Source: JBBEDS01 sp040881175 (GTDB lineage Bacteria > Patescibacteriota > Minisyncoccia > 2-02-FULL-40-12 > IGHO2-01-FULL-4-A). From it: a DNA stretch of 10,685 nucleotides. Position 1 is the stretch's first letter. Every line of letters starts with the position of its first letter. The stretch lies in assembly GCA_040881175.1 (NCBI GenBank), contig JBBEDS010000023.1:1-10685 (forward strand), read 5' to 3'. A program made the position numbers and the translations under genes. Shown here piece by piece: positions 5,118 through 10,685 of this stretch. Below the pieces are notes generated by a model. The model was given only the letters and a program-made list of their open reading frames with translations, was not told where the DNA came from and did not search any database.

Positions 5118-5666
5118 ATGAGAACGATTAGCTTAGCGATCGTAGCACTCATGGCGTCCGTTACCGGCGCCCAGGCTCAACGAGTCTCCGGATACGTTGA
5201 GTCTTGGAACACTGTTGGTAAGAGCGGGATTACGCCCCAGATCAACATGTTCGTCTACGGGCCGCTGAAAGGGAAGCTGGGCTGGTCAGCTTTCTCTCTG
5301 ACCTCCCAATCTTACAGTCAGGCCTATGGCGGTCTTACCTACGCTCCTACCAAATGGTTGGAGGTCGGCGGGAATATCGGGCTGGAAACAGCTGACGACC
5401 CCACTCGCGGTGCCGCAACGCTCTGGCTAGGGAAGGGTAAGTGGTCCTTCCTCTCGATACATGAAACCGGAGGCAGCGGTTGGTGGCATAGGGACATCGG
5501 CAAGTACCAACTAACCGAGACTTTTGCTGTCGGTCTAGTCAGCCAGCGCTTTCGTGGCAACGGCCCGTACTTCGAAAAGAAGTTTGGACGTATCGTCCTC
5601 TGGATGAACGTTCTGACGAACAAAGAAGGGACCAAAGCCCAGGCGACTGTAAGACTCAACCTTTAA
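5118..5666 (+). CDS. Secreted beta-rich, barrel-like protein
   Basis: A 182-residue protein with a clear Sec signal peptide: MRTIS, a hydrophobic core LAIVALMASV, and a cleavage site near TGAQA|QR at residues 20-21. The mature part has no helix-forming stretch; it is a run of short amphipathic strands with many Gly, Trp, Tyr and Ser residues (YGPLKGKLGW, YGGLTYAPTKWLEVGG, GSGWWHRD, RIVLWMNVLT) ending in VRLNL. This is the look of an outer-membrane-type barrel, although CPR cells are thought to lack a conventional outer membrane. The mature part has no cysteines. The start is fixed by AGGGAG 6 nt upstream. It is a single-gene unit with a strong -35, a long structured leader and a strong terminator, which suggests abundant, regulated expression. 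It resembles the partial protein at 2-649 in style. Function unknown. Confidence 0.8.
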   Translation: MRTISLAIVALMASVTGAQAQRVSGYVESWNTVGKSGITPQINMFVYGPLKGKLGWSAFSLTSQSYSQAYGGLTYAPTKWLEVGGNIGLETADDPTRGAATLWLGKGKWSFLSIHETGGSGWWHRDIGKYQLTETFAVGLVSQRFRGNGPYFEKKFGRIVLWMNVLTNKEGTKAQATVRLNL

Positions 5667-5670
5667 CCAA

Positions 5671-5716
5671 GGAGTCCAATGGACTCTAGGGGATGCGTGG
5701 CATCCCCTTTTTGTTT
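5671..5716 (+). terminator. Tandem hairpins with terminator
   Basis: GAGTCC-AAT-GGACTC (5672-5686) is followed by GGGGATGC-GTG-GCATCCCC (5689-5707) and TTTTTGTTT. The second is a perfect 8-bp terminator; the first may protect the 3' end of the message. Confidence 0.92.
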
Positions 5717-5722
5717 GCATAA

Positions 5723-5748
5723 AAAACAGCTCCCGAAGAAGCTGTTTT
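5723..5748 (-). terminator. Terminator of obg with UUCG loop
   Basis: Read on the minus strand, an 11-bp stem (arms 5738-5748 and 5723-5733, one G-T) is capped by a C(TTCG)G tetraloop and runs into T residues. It overlaps the last bases of the obg stop codon. Confidence 0.88.
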
Positions 5749-6715
5749 ATATTTTTTTATTATCTGCTATCTTGTTAAGAATTTTTTGAACCAACTCAAT
5801 TGCTTTTGTGTCATGGATTGAGAGCAGGTGAGCATTGGGATTAACCTTTTTTAGTTTACCTAACTTCTTAGTGGCTTCGGCTGGAGGGATTAGATCTGAC
5901 TTGCTTAAGAATAGATACTCCTCTTTGTCTAGTAGCAGCTCATTGTATGCACCGAGCTCTTTCCTTATGGACTTGTAATCTTTTACAGGATCTTCTGATT
6001 CAGCAGAAACAAGGTGGAATAGGATGTGAGTTCTTTCGACATGGCGTAGAAATTTAACCCCCAGTCCTTTACCAGTCGATGCTCCTTCGATGAGCCCTGG
6101 AATATCGGCCAAGACGAGATCATAGTAGACGCCCAGATGCGGTTGTAGAGTTGTGAAGGCGTAATTAGCGACCTTGCTCTTTGCCCTGGTGAGTTCATTC
6201 AGCAAACTGGATTTACCGCCATTAGGCAGACCTATTAGGCCGACATCAGCAATTAATTTAAGCTCCAGCCGTATATTAAATTCTTCGCCGGGCTTTCCAT
6301 ATTGGAATTGTTTAGGACTTGTATTCCTGGGGCCTCTGAAGTGAAAATTTCCCTTGCCGCCATTTCCGCCTTTTGCACCCAAGACTCTTTCGCCGATTTT
6401 AATGATTTCAGACTTCTCGTTAGTGACTAGATTGTGTATGATCGTGCCGACTGGAACGTTGATGGTGATATCTTTACCCGCCGGGCCATCATTCAGTTGT
6501 CGTCCACCGATTCGGCCATCTTCGGCCTTGAATACCTTTTTGTTTTTTAACGTATTGAGCGCGCCTAAATCGGCAATACCTTCAAAGTAAACATTGCCTC
6601 CATTGCCGCCGCGGGCGCCAGTAGGGCCCAGGCCCATCTTATTGCCGTTGAAGGCAACCATGCCGTTTCCGCCATCTCCGGCCTTAATACGTATTGTTAT
6701 ATCGTCTATAAGCAT
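5747..6715 (-). CDS. obg: GTPase Obg/CgtA
   Basis: A 322-residue GTPase that acts in late assembly of the large ribosomal subunit and in growth control. Residues 1-155 are the glycine-rich Obg fold (KAGDGGNG, ARGGNGGNV, GAKGGNGGKGN). The G domain follows, with G1 GLPNGGKSS (162-170), switch FTT (187-189), G3 DIPG (204-207), G4 SKSD (271-274, Ser replacing the usual Asn) and a weak G5 at SIHD (299-302). The protein stops right after the G domain, so the variable C-terminal OCT domain of Bacillus-type Obg is absent; many family members lack it. No ribosomal protein genes (rplU, rpmA), its frequent neighbours, are next to it. The ATG at 6715 has no SD and follows an extended -10 by 12 nt. Confidence 0.96.
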   Translation of the reverse strand: MLIDDITIRIKAGDGGNGMVAFNGNKMGLGPTGARGGNGGNVYFEGIADLGALNTLKNKKVFKAEDGRIGGRQLNDGPAGKDITINVPVGTIIHNLVTNEKSEIIKIGERVLGAKGGNGGKGNFHFRGPRNTSPKQFQYGKPGEEFNIRLELKLIADVGLIGLPNGGKSSLLNELTRAKSKVANYAFTTLQPHLGVYYDLVLADIPGLIEGASTGKGLGVKFLRHVERTHILFHLVSAESEDPVKDYKSIRKELGAYNELLLDKEEYLFLSKSDLIPPAEATKKLGKLKKVNPNAHLLSIHDTKAIELVQKILNKIADNKKI

Positions 6716-6727
6716 AAAAGCTTTGTT

Positions 6728-6736
6728 AATATATCA
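6728..6736 (-). promoter_or_regulatory. Extended -10 promoter of obg
   Basis: On the minus strand TGA precedes TATATT (6733 down to 6728), and 12 nt follow before the ATG. A leader of only about 5 nt is expected, too short for an SD. Confidence 0.5.
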
Positions 6737-6773
6737 CGAGATGCTGTTTTTCGAAACTTTTTCTTGGGTGCAC

Positions 6774-6797
6774 TAAAAAACACCAGCTGCCTGGTGC
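6774..6797 (-). terminator. Terminator of the 7174 gene
   Basis: On the minus strand CACCAG-GCAG-CTGGTG (6796 down to 6781) is followed by six T residues. It lies 27 nt after the stop codon at 6824 and separates that gene from obg. Confidence 0.88.
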
Positions 6798-6823
6798 TTC
6801 TTAGTTTTGGCAATTATTCTGAA

Positions 6824-7174
6824 TTAAAGGCTCTTATTTATGTTCAGAAGAGTAAAGTTTTCGAGAGTTCCGTCAACGGAAACAACCACTTCTTCTCCTA
6901 CTAGGCTACTGTAGTCGCGTGAAGTGGTGATGTATACCACCGATTCTTCAGTCACGAGCATCAAGTTGCCTTTTGATGGGTCGTCAGATACGCGCAGAGT
7001 TCCTTCCAGAGTATTAACTGGCTGGTTATCATCCACGGTTTGATTACCACTTTGACCATTGGATGTCTTCGGATCCAGCATCAAGGACTTGTCCTTTGAG
7101 CCGGTCTTAACCCAGATGAGGATAACTGCTACGACCACAATTGCCAAAATTGTTAATATTTTTTTATTGCTCAT
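6824..7174 (-). CDS. Membrane-anchored small-domain protein, unknown
   Basis: A 116-residue protein. MSNKK leads into one transmembrane anchor (about 5-22), then a polar linker to residue 54 rich in Ser, Asn, Gln and Asp. The C-terminal domain (about 55-116) is made of short strands: LEGTLRVSDDPSKGNLMLVT, VVYITTSRDYSSLVGEEVVV and GTLENFTLLNI. The size and the Gly-centred strands suggest a small barrel such as an OB-like fold, but no named family is certain. There are no cysteines or catalytic motifs. The domain should face outside the membrane. The start is supported by a -10 box 6 nt upstream and by the Lys-Lys-anchor pattern shared with neighbouring genes. It is divergent from the gene at 7233, with only 58 bp between them. 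Confidence 0.75.
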   Translation of the reverse strand: MSNKKILTILAIVVVAVILIWVKTGSKDKSLMLDPKTSNGQSGNQTVDDNQPVNTLEGTLRVSDDPSKGNLMLVTEESVVYITTSRDYSSLVGEEVVVSVDGTLENFTLLNINKSL

Positions 7175-7180
7175 AGTGTT

Positions 7181-7208
7181 ATTTTAGTGGATTCGTTTCA
7201 AAATGCAA
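7181..7208 (-). promoter_or_regulatory. Promoter of the 7174 gene, leaderless
   Basis: Minus strand: TTGCAT (7208 down to 7203), 16-nt spacer, TAAAAT (7186 down to 7181), then 6 nt to the ATG. It shares the 58-bp gap with the divergent promoter at 7218. Confidence 0.6.
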
Positions 7209-7217
7209 GTTGGTTTA

Positions 7218-7226
7218 TGATATATT
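7218..7226 (+). promoter_or_regulatory. Extended -10 promoter, leaderless
   Basis: TGA then TATATT (7221-7226), followed by 6 nt and the ATG at 7233. An overlapping TATGAT at 7216-7221 is an alternative -10 and would give a leader of about 5 nt. Confidence 0.6.
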
Positions 7227-7232
7227 TATATT

Positions 7233-7820
7233 ATGAAGAAAGTTATCATTTCAGCCATTATTGCAGTTATAGCCATTGCCGGTGGGTTTGCTTGGTTTAT
7301 GCTTTCCGATAATAGCGAAGAAGTTTTCTGTACTTTGGATGCGAAACTTTGTCCCGACGGCTCATATGTCGGCAGAGTGGGTCCGAACTGTGAATTTGCC
7401 CAGTGTCCGGGAGAATCAGCAAATAATCTTTGGAAGACAGTCAGAGATGACAGGCAGGATATAGAGTATCATTACCCAGAAAGGCTCCTGCCCAAATATA
7501 TATTCGCTCAGGAGTGGCCTCCGGAGGTTGAGATAACTCAAGGTATATTTTCTTGCGCAGAGGAAGTGAGGATGGTGGACGATAGGATCTATTGCGTGGA
7601 AGCGGAGAGCGAGGGTGCTGCGGGGAGCGTGTATACAAGGTATAGCTATCTTTATTCCTGGGAGAGTGAAGGTAGGTCAGTCTACGTCAGGTTTACACTG
7701 AGGTATCCTCAGTGTGGTAACTACGGAGAGCTGGAGAGAAGTGAATGCGAAGCTGAGAGGGGAGCTTTTGATCTCGATGGCCTGGTTGATCGCATAGTCC
7801 AAGGCATAGAATTTATATAG
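7233..7820 (+). CDS. Membrane-anchored Cys-rich protein with Kazal-like motif
   Basis: A 195-residue protein with an N-terminal anchor (residues 5-24) and an exposed remainder. Right after the anchor comes a four-Cys module, Cys33-x6-Cys40-x12-Cys53-x4-Cys58, containing CPDGSYVGRVGPNCEF, a motif I associate with CPR surface proteins and with short Kazal-like modules. The domain from about 65 to 195 has four more cysteines (108, 121, 161, 172) and several Tyr/Trp-rich strands; I do not recognise its family. Eight cysteines in an exported domain suggest disulfides, which would need an oxidising system such as the VKOR encoded at 4477. The start lacks an SD and follows a -10 box by 6 nt. The gene converges on the DM13 gene and shares its terminator. 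Confidence 0.78.
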   Translation: MKKVIISAIIAVIAIAGGFAWFMLSDNSEEVFCTLDAKLCPDGSYVGRVGPNCEFAQCPGESANNLWKTVRDDRQDIEYHYPERLLPKYIFAQEWPPEVEITQGIFSCAEEVRMVDDRIYCVEAESEGAAGSVYTRYSYLYSWESEGRSVYVRFTLRYPQCGNYGELERSECEAERGAFDLDGLVDRIVQGIEFI

Positions 7821-7831
7821 CAAAGAGACAA

Positions 7832-7862
7832 AATTAAAACCGGCATGAGGCCGGTTTTAATT
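7832..7862. terminator. Bidirectional 13-bp terminator
   Basis: Arms 7832-7844 and 7850-7862 (AATTAAAACCGGC and its exact complement) flank a 5-nt loop. A-rich and T-rich outer halves let it stop transcription from both converging genes, ending at 7820 (+) and 7874 (-). Confidence 0.93.
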
Positions 7863-7873
7863 GAGCATTTTAC

Positions 7874-8395
7874 TTACTCTAGAATGGCGTAGGGGAATAG
7901 GACGCTGAATTGCTTACACCAGATCACGACGCTTCCAAATGAATCAATGTTTATACCATCCGGTAGCTCATAGTTTTGGTTTCCTTTATTTCCCTTCAGC
8001 CTCCCCAGGTCTATGTAACTGCCTAAGCTGTTAACATTTCCGCCAGGGTTTTGGGTCTCTGAGAGATAAACAAAAAGATCAGGGCCATTGATCGTCTCAA
8101 AATTTTCAAAACGCAGTATTTTTCTACCATCCGGATATTCTAAGACAGATGCCTGACCGCTTCCCTTGTGAATGAAATCGGCATCTACGAAGTTGCCTTG
8201 TTTGACCGTGTTGATCTGTGGAGTAGGTGTGGGTGCTGGTGTCTCCCCATCCGGAGTAGTCGTTGGTTCTGGATCTGAAACGAACTCAGGTATTTTCTCG
8301 TCGACCATATCTTCCTGGAAATACGTGTAAATACCGGTGTAATATATGCCGACACCGATAACGGCGATTATGATAACGATTATTACTTTCTTCAT
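7874..8395 (-). CDS. Membrane-anchored DM13-domain protein
   Basis: A 173-residue protein. MKKV leads into an anchor (about 4-20), then an acidic and Pro/Thr-rich spacer (about 28-62), then a DM13 domain (about 66-173). The DM13 marks are clear: GNFVDADFIHKGSGQASV, PDGRKILRFENFETINGPDL, LGRLKGNKGNQNYELP and VVIWCKQFSVLFPYAIL. DM13 domains are predicted to take part in electron transfer or redox chemistry, with the conserved Cys in WCKQF as candidate site; experimental proof is limited. An in-frame TTG at 8404 would add three residues, but it lies within the -10 box (8403-8408), so ATG 8395 is chosen. It is divergent from the TauE gene with 54 bp between. Confidence 0.9.
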   Translation of the reverse strand: MKKVIIVIIIAVIGVGIYYTGIYTYFQEDMVDEKIPEFVSDPEPTTTPDGETPAPTPTPQINTVKQGNFVDADFIHKGSGQASVLEYPDGRKILRFENFETINGPDLFVYLSETQNPGGNVNSLGSYIDLGRLKGNKGNQNYELPDGINIDSFGSVVIWCKQFSVLFPYAILE

Positions 8396-8402
8396 GTATC
8401 CC

Positions 8403-8411
8403 AATATACCA
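8403..8411 (-). promoter_or_regulatory. Extended -10 promoter of the DM13 gene
   Basis: Minus strand: TGG then TATATT (8408 down to 8403), with 7 nt to the ATG at 8395. Near-leaderless. Confidence 0.6.
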
Positions 8412-8437
8412 CACTTTTTCTCTGTGAGCTTATGGGG

Positions 8438-8443
8438 TAGAAT
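8438..8443 (+). promoter_or_regulatory. -10 box of the TauE/UppP unit, leaderless
   Basis: TAGAAT ends 6 nt before the ATG at 8450. TAGGAA in the gap resembles a weak SD but lies too close to the ATG to serve well. Confidence 0.5.
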
Positions 8444-8449
8444 TAGGAA

Positions 8450-9166
8450 ATGGAAATAGCCTATATATCCTTGCTGGTAGTGGTGGCTGCGACCATAGGG
8501 ACCTTGTCAGGTTTTGGTACTTCTACCGTCATGGTGCCGGTTATGCTGTTGTTCTTACCCTTGCCGGAAACTCTGCTCCTGGTGGGCGTGATCCATTGGT
8601 TTGGAAATATTTGGAAGACAGTCCTTTTCAAGTCGGGAATTCGGTGGCGGCTAATTCTTCTCTTCGGCTTGCCTGGCATAGTGGCCACATATATCGGGGC
8701 CAGTTTCGTTTTCTCCGCTCCGGAGATGATCCTATCGCGTATATTAGGGGGTTTTCTGGCCGCGTATGCCATATTTCTTTTCTTTAATTCCTCTTTCGGA
8801 TTAAGACAGAACAATTTGACGGCTGCCGTTGGCGGAGCATCTTACGGTTTCGTCAGTGGAATATTCGGGGTTGGTGGTGAAGTTAGGGGCGCTTTCTTGA
8901 GTGCTTTTAATCTACCCAAGGCAGTATATATCGCTACTACTGGATTTATCGGTCTAGCCGTCGACTCTTCCCGCCTTGTTGCCTATTGGAGCGGGGGCAT
9001 ACGTTTGGATTCAATGTTTGTCTGGGGGTTGATACTATTCATACCAGCGTCGTTCCTGGGCGCATATATTGCCAAAAAAGTGGTCAACAAGATATCGCAG
9101 GAAAAGTTCAGGAGTGTTATAGCTATTTTCTTATTCGTCATAGGAGTTAAATTACTATTTTTTTGA
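8450..9166 (+). CDS. TauE/SafE family permease
   Basis: A 238-residue membrane protein with about seven or eight helices. It belongs to the TauE/SafE (DUF81) family of anion exporters and importers, whose members move sulfite, sulfoacetate or related organic anions. The two family half-repeats are visible: a first GTLSGFGTSTVMVPVML near residue 17, and a second GFVSGIFGVGGEVRGAFLSA near residue 133, each a Gly-rich helix break before a hydrophobic helix. The substrate cannot be read from the sequence, and no sulfur-metabolism gene is nearby. The gene is followed after 13 nt by uppP in the same direction, so the two are probably one transcript. The start has no good SD and follows a -10 box by 6 nt. 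Confidence 0.88.
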   Translation: MEIAYISLLVVVAATIGTLSGFGTSTVMVPVMLLFLPLPETLLLVGVIHWFGNIWKTVLFKSGIRWRLILLFGLPGIVATYIGASFVFSAPEMILSRILGGFLAAYAIFLFFNSSFGLRQNNLTAAVGGASYGFVSGIFGVGGEVRGAFLSAFNLPKAVYIATTGFIGLAVDSSRLVAYWSGGIRLDSMFVWGLILFIPASFLGAYIAKKVVNKISQEKFRSVIAIFLFVIGVKLLFF

Positions 9167-9179
9167 AATTAAATTTACC

Positions 9180-9971
9180 ATGTTTGAATCAATCATCTTA
9201 GGAGCGGTGCAGGGTCTAACCGAATGGCTTCCGATAAGTTCGGAAGGTATGATCGTTTTGGTCAAAACCAATTTTTTCGGTGGCGGCGGTTTGGAGGATA
9301 TCATTAAGACCGCCCTCTTTTTGCACCTGGGAACATTCCTGGCCGCTTTAATATATTTCCGCAAAGATGTCAGCAACCTTTTTTCTAGATTGTTTGGGAA
9401 GAATAAGGGTGAGGCTGAAACTGGTAAAATACTCAAATTCCTAATCATTGCTACCTTGGTTAGCGGAGTTATCGGTTTTGGGTTTTTGAAGTTGCTAGAT
9501 GCTGTCGGTGACCAGTTTTTGTTAACCAGTACGTTGGTTAATCTTTTTGTGGCTTTGCTGTTGGTAATAACGGGGGTACTGCAATTAAAGGCTAAAAAAG
9601 AAGGGCAGAAGAATGCTTCAGAATTAAAAACTTCAGACGGAATTACCTTGGGAATAGTGCAGGGTTTTTCAGCTATGCCCGGTCTTTCCAGGTCTGGCCT
9701 TACCGTTTCAGCACTGTTATTAAAGAACTTTAAAGATAACGAATCCTTAAGACTGAGTTTCCTGATGAGTTTGCCCATAGTTTTGGCAGGTAACATATTA
9801 CTAAACCTAAACCAATCGTTGCTTTCTTTAAATAACCTAGCAGCTCTATTTACCTCATTCGTATTTGGATATCTAACCATCCATCTACTTATTCGCTTGG
9901 CTAAGAAAATTAATTTTGGATACTTTGTTCTCGTCTTTGCCGGGCTTTTAATTCTGTCAGTTTTCATTTAG
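9180..9971 (+). CDS. uppP: Undecaprenyl-diphosphatase UppP (BacA)
   Basis: A 263-residue membrane enzyme, the normal family length. It removes a phosphate from undecaprenyl diphosphate to recycle the lipid carrier for peptidoglycan and surface polymers. Motif 1 is QGLTEWLPISSEGM (residues 11-24) and motif 2 is PGLSRSG (167-173, with the catalytic Arg171). Compared with the E. coli form (EGLTEFLPVSSTGH), the first Glu is Gln11 and the His after SSTG is Met24, while Glu15 and the Ser pair remain. Similar EWLPISSEG forms occur, to my memory, in archaeal and some CPR homologues. A 270-codon frame lies antisense here but has no family features. It is probably co-transcribed with the TauE gene 13 nt upstream. 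Confidence 0.92.
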   Translation: MFESIILGAVQGLTEWLPISSEGMIVLVKTNFFGGGGLEDIIKTALFLHLGTFLAALIYFRKDVSNLFSRLFGKNKGEAETGKILKFLIIATLVSGVIGFGFLKLLDAVGDQFLLTSTLVNLFVALLLVITGVLQLKAKKEGQKNASELKTSDGITLGIVQGFSAMPGLSRSGLTVSALLLKNFKDNESLRLSFLMSLPIVLAGNILLNLNQSLLSLNNLAALFTSFVFGYLTIHLLIRLAKKINFGYFVLVFAGLLILSVFI

Positions 9972-9992
9972 CTCTATCTTCCCTCGAGTGAT

Positions 9993-10016
9993 AACTTGAT
10001 ATTTTCAAGTTTTTAT
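9993..10016 (+). terminator. Weak terminator after uppP
   Basis: AACTTGA (9993-9999) pairs with TCAAGTT (10005-10011), loop TATTT, then a T-rich run. The stem is AT-rich, and it overlaps the putative promoter of the next gene. Confidence 0.5.
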
Positions 10017-10024
10017 TGTATTGT
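9996..10024 (+). promoter_or_regulatory. Promoter of the threonine aldolase gene
   Basis: TTGATA (9996-10001), 17-nt spacer, TATTGT (10019-10024). The leader would be about 27 nt and carries AGAGGAGAG (10046-10053) as SD, 4 nt before the ATG. Confidence 0.5.
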
Positions 10025-10057
10025 AAGCAAAACTTCTTTAACAAAGAGGAGAGAAAG

Positions 10058-10685
10058 ATGGAGAAAAAAAGAGGATTTGCAAGCGATAATAACGCTGGAG
10101 TCCATCCCGCTGTGATGAATAAGCTTGCCATGGCTAACAAGGGTCACGTCTTGGCCTATGGTGAAGATGAGCTCACAGAGTTAACCAAATCCTTGTTGTC
10201 TGGAATCTTTGGAACACTAAACATACATTTTGTTTTTGGTGGAACGGCCGCGAATGTTCTTTCATTCGCATCCCTGATGGGGTCTCATGAGGCTGTCATA
10301 TGTGCCGATACTGCGCATATCAATGTCGATGAGTGCGGTGCTCCTGAGAGATTTGTGGGGTGCAAGCTGTTGCCGATAAAGACAGGTAATGGAAAAATTA
10401 CAACAGACCAAATCAAACGACTATGTAATACTGTTGATATCCCTCACAGTGTCGAGCCTAAAATGGTATCAATTTCTCAACCAACGGAATTGGGTACGGT
10501 CTATTCTATGAAAGAGCTGGCTTGCATATCTAACTTGGTCAGGTCACGGGGGCTGTTCTTGCATGTTGATGGTGCTAGGTTTGCCAATGCAGCGGCCTAT
10601 CTAAAGATCAAGGACCTGTCCAAATTCATGGAGCACATTGACGTGCTGTCATTTGGTGGCACCAAGAACGGCATGATGTTTGGCG
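10058..10685 (+). CDS. ltaE: Low-specificity L-threonine aldolase (3' end outside window)
   Basis: The first 209 residues of a pyridoxal-phosphate enzyme that splits L-threonine or L-allo-threonine into glycine and acetaldehyde in the cytoplasm; the frame runs off the right edge. The family pattern is strong: FASDNNAGVHPAV at the N-terminus, AYGEDELT, FGGTAANVLSF, the TAHINVDECGAPE block, SISQPTELGTVYS, the HVDGARFANA strand (Asp171 for the cofactor ring nitrogen) and SFGGTKNG with Lys203 as the cofactor lysine. The SFGGTKNG form points to the Pseudomonas LtaE-like branch, not to the E. coli type. It has its own promoter and a purine-rich SD. Stereospecificity cannot be told from the sequence. 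The related beta-eliminating lyases are less likely given these motifs. Confidence 0.92.
   Translation, partial: MEKKRGFASDNNAGVHPAVMNKLAMANKGHVLAYGEDELTELTKSLLSGIFGTLNIHFVFGGTAANVLSFASLMGSHEAVICADTAHINVDECGAPERFVGCKLLPIKTGNGKITTDQIKRLCNTVDIPHSVEPKMVSISQPTELGTVYSMKELACISNLVRSRGLFLHVDGARFANAAAYLKIKDLSKFMEHIDVLSFGGTKNGMMFG

Noticed and set aside
9155..9967. 270-codon frame on the minus strand opposite uppP
   Set aside because: The plus strand encodes clear UppP motifs at normal length; the antisense product is low-complexity Lys/Asn/Ser-rich with no family features, promoter or SD.
1..10685. CRISPR array, insertion sequence, prophage or anti-phage system
   Set aside because: No regularly spaced repeats, transposase, integrase, phage structural or defence-type genes were found on either strand.

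Overview
The window looks like a chromosomal stretch from a Candidate Phyla Radiation (Patescibacteria) bacterium, most likely Parcubacteria-like. The grounds are indirect: short intergenic gaps, many small proteins with one N-terminal membrane anchor, an Obg GTPase ending right after its G domain, a divergent undecaprenyl-diphosphatase, and several genes with no Shine-Dalgarno (SD) whose start codon sits 6-7 nt after a -10 box. TGA is used as a stop (YceI and TauE genes), so the code is the standard bacterial one. No tRNA, rRNA, CRISPR array, insertion sequence or phage gene was seen.

Layout. 2-860: the 3' part of a beta-rich, barrel-like protein gene (open from the left edge), then a small solitary MbcA/ParS-type antitoxin-domain protein, then a terminator. 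926-1156: a DUF1059-type small protein with a 19-bp terminator. 1253-3060: three genes of unknown function, each with its own TTGAC-type promoter and SD: a seven-helix membrane protein, a 201-residue helical protein, and a GC-rich 68-residue protein with a branched terminator. 3092-4902: an envelope operon of a membrane-anchored M23 peptidase, a YceI protein and a VKOR disulfide-generating enzyme. 4909-5716: a secreted beta-rich protein preceded by a leader of about 170 nt holding a 26-bp stem. 5723-6736: Obg, minus strand. 6774-7174: an anchored small-domain protein, minus strand. 7233-8395: a convergent pair, a Cys-rich anchored protein and an anchored DM13 protein, sharing a 13-bp bidirectional terminator. 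8450-9971: TauE/SafE permease and UppP. 10058-end: the start of a threonine aldolase gene.

How it fits together. Much of the window serves the cell surface: lipid-carrier recycling (UppP), peptidoglycan trimming (M23), disulfide formation (VKOR), lipid or isoprenoid binding (YceI), a DM13 redox-type domain and Cys-containing exported proteins that VKOR could oxidise. 

The most notable signals are (a) the long stem in the leader of the gene at 5118, and (b) two expression classes. One class has near-leaderless genes with a -10 box, often extended, ending 6-7 nt before the ATG. The other has genes with a TTGAC-like -35, 17-18 nt spacing, a real leader and an SD.
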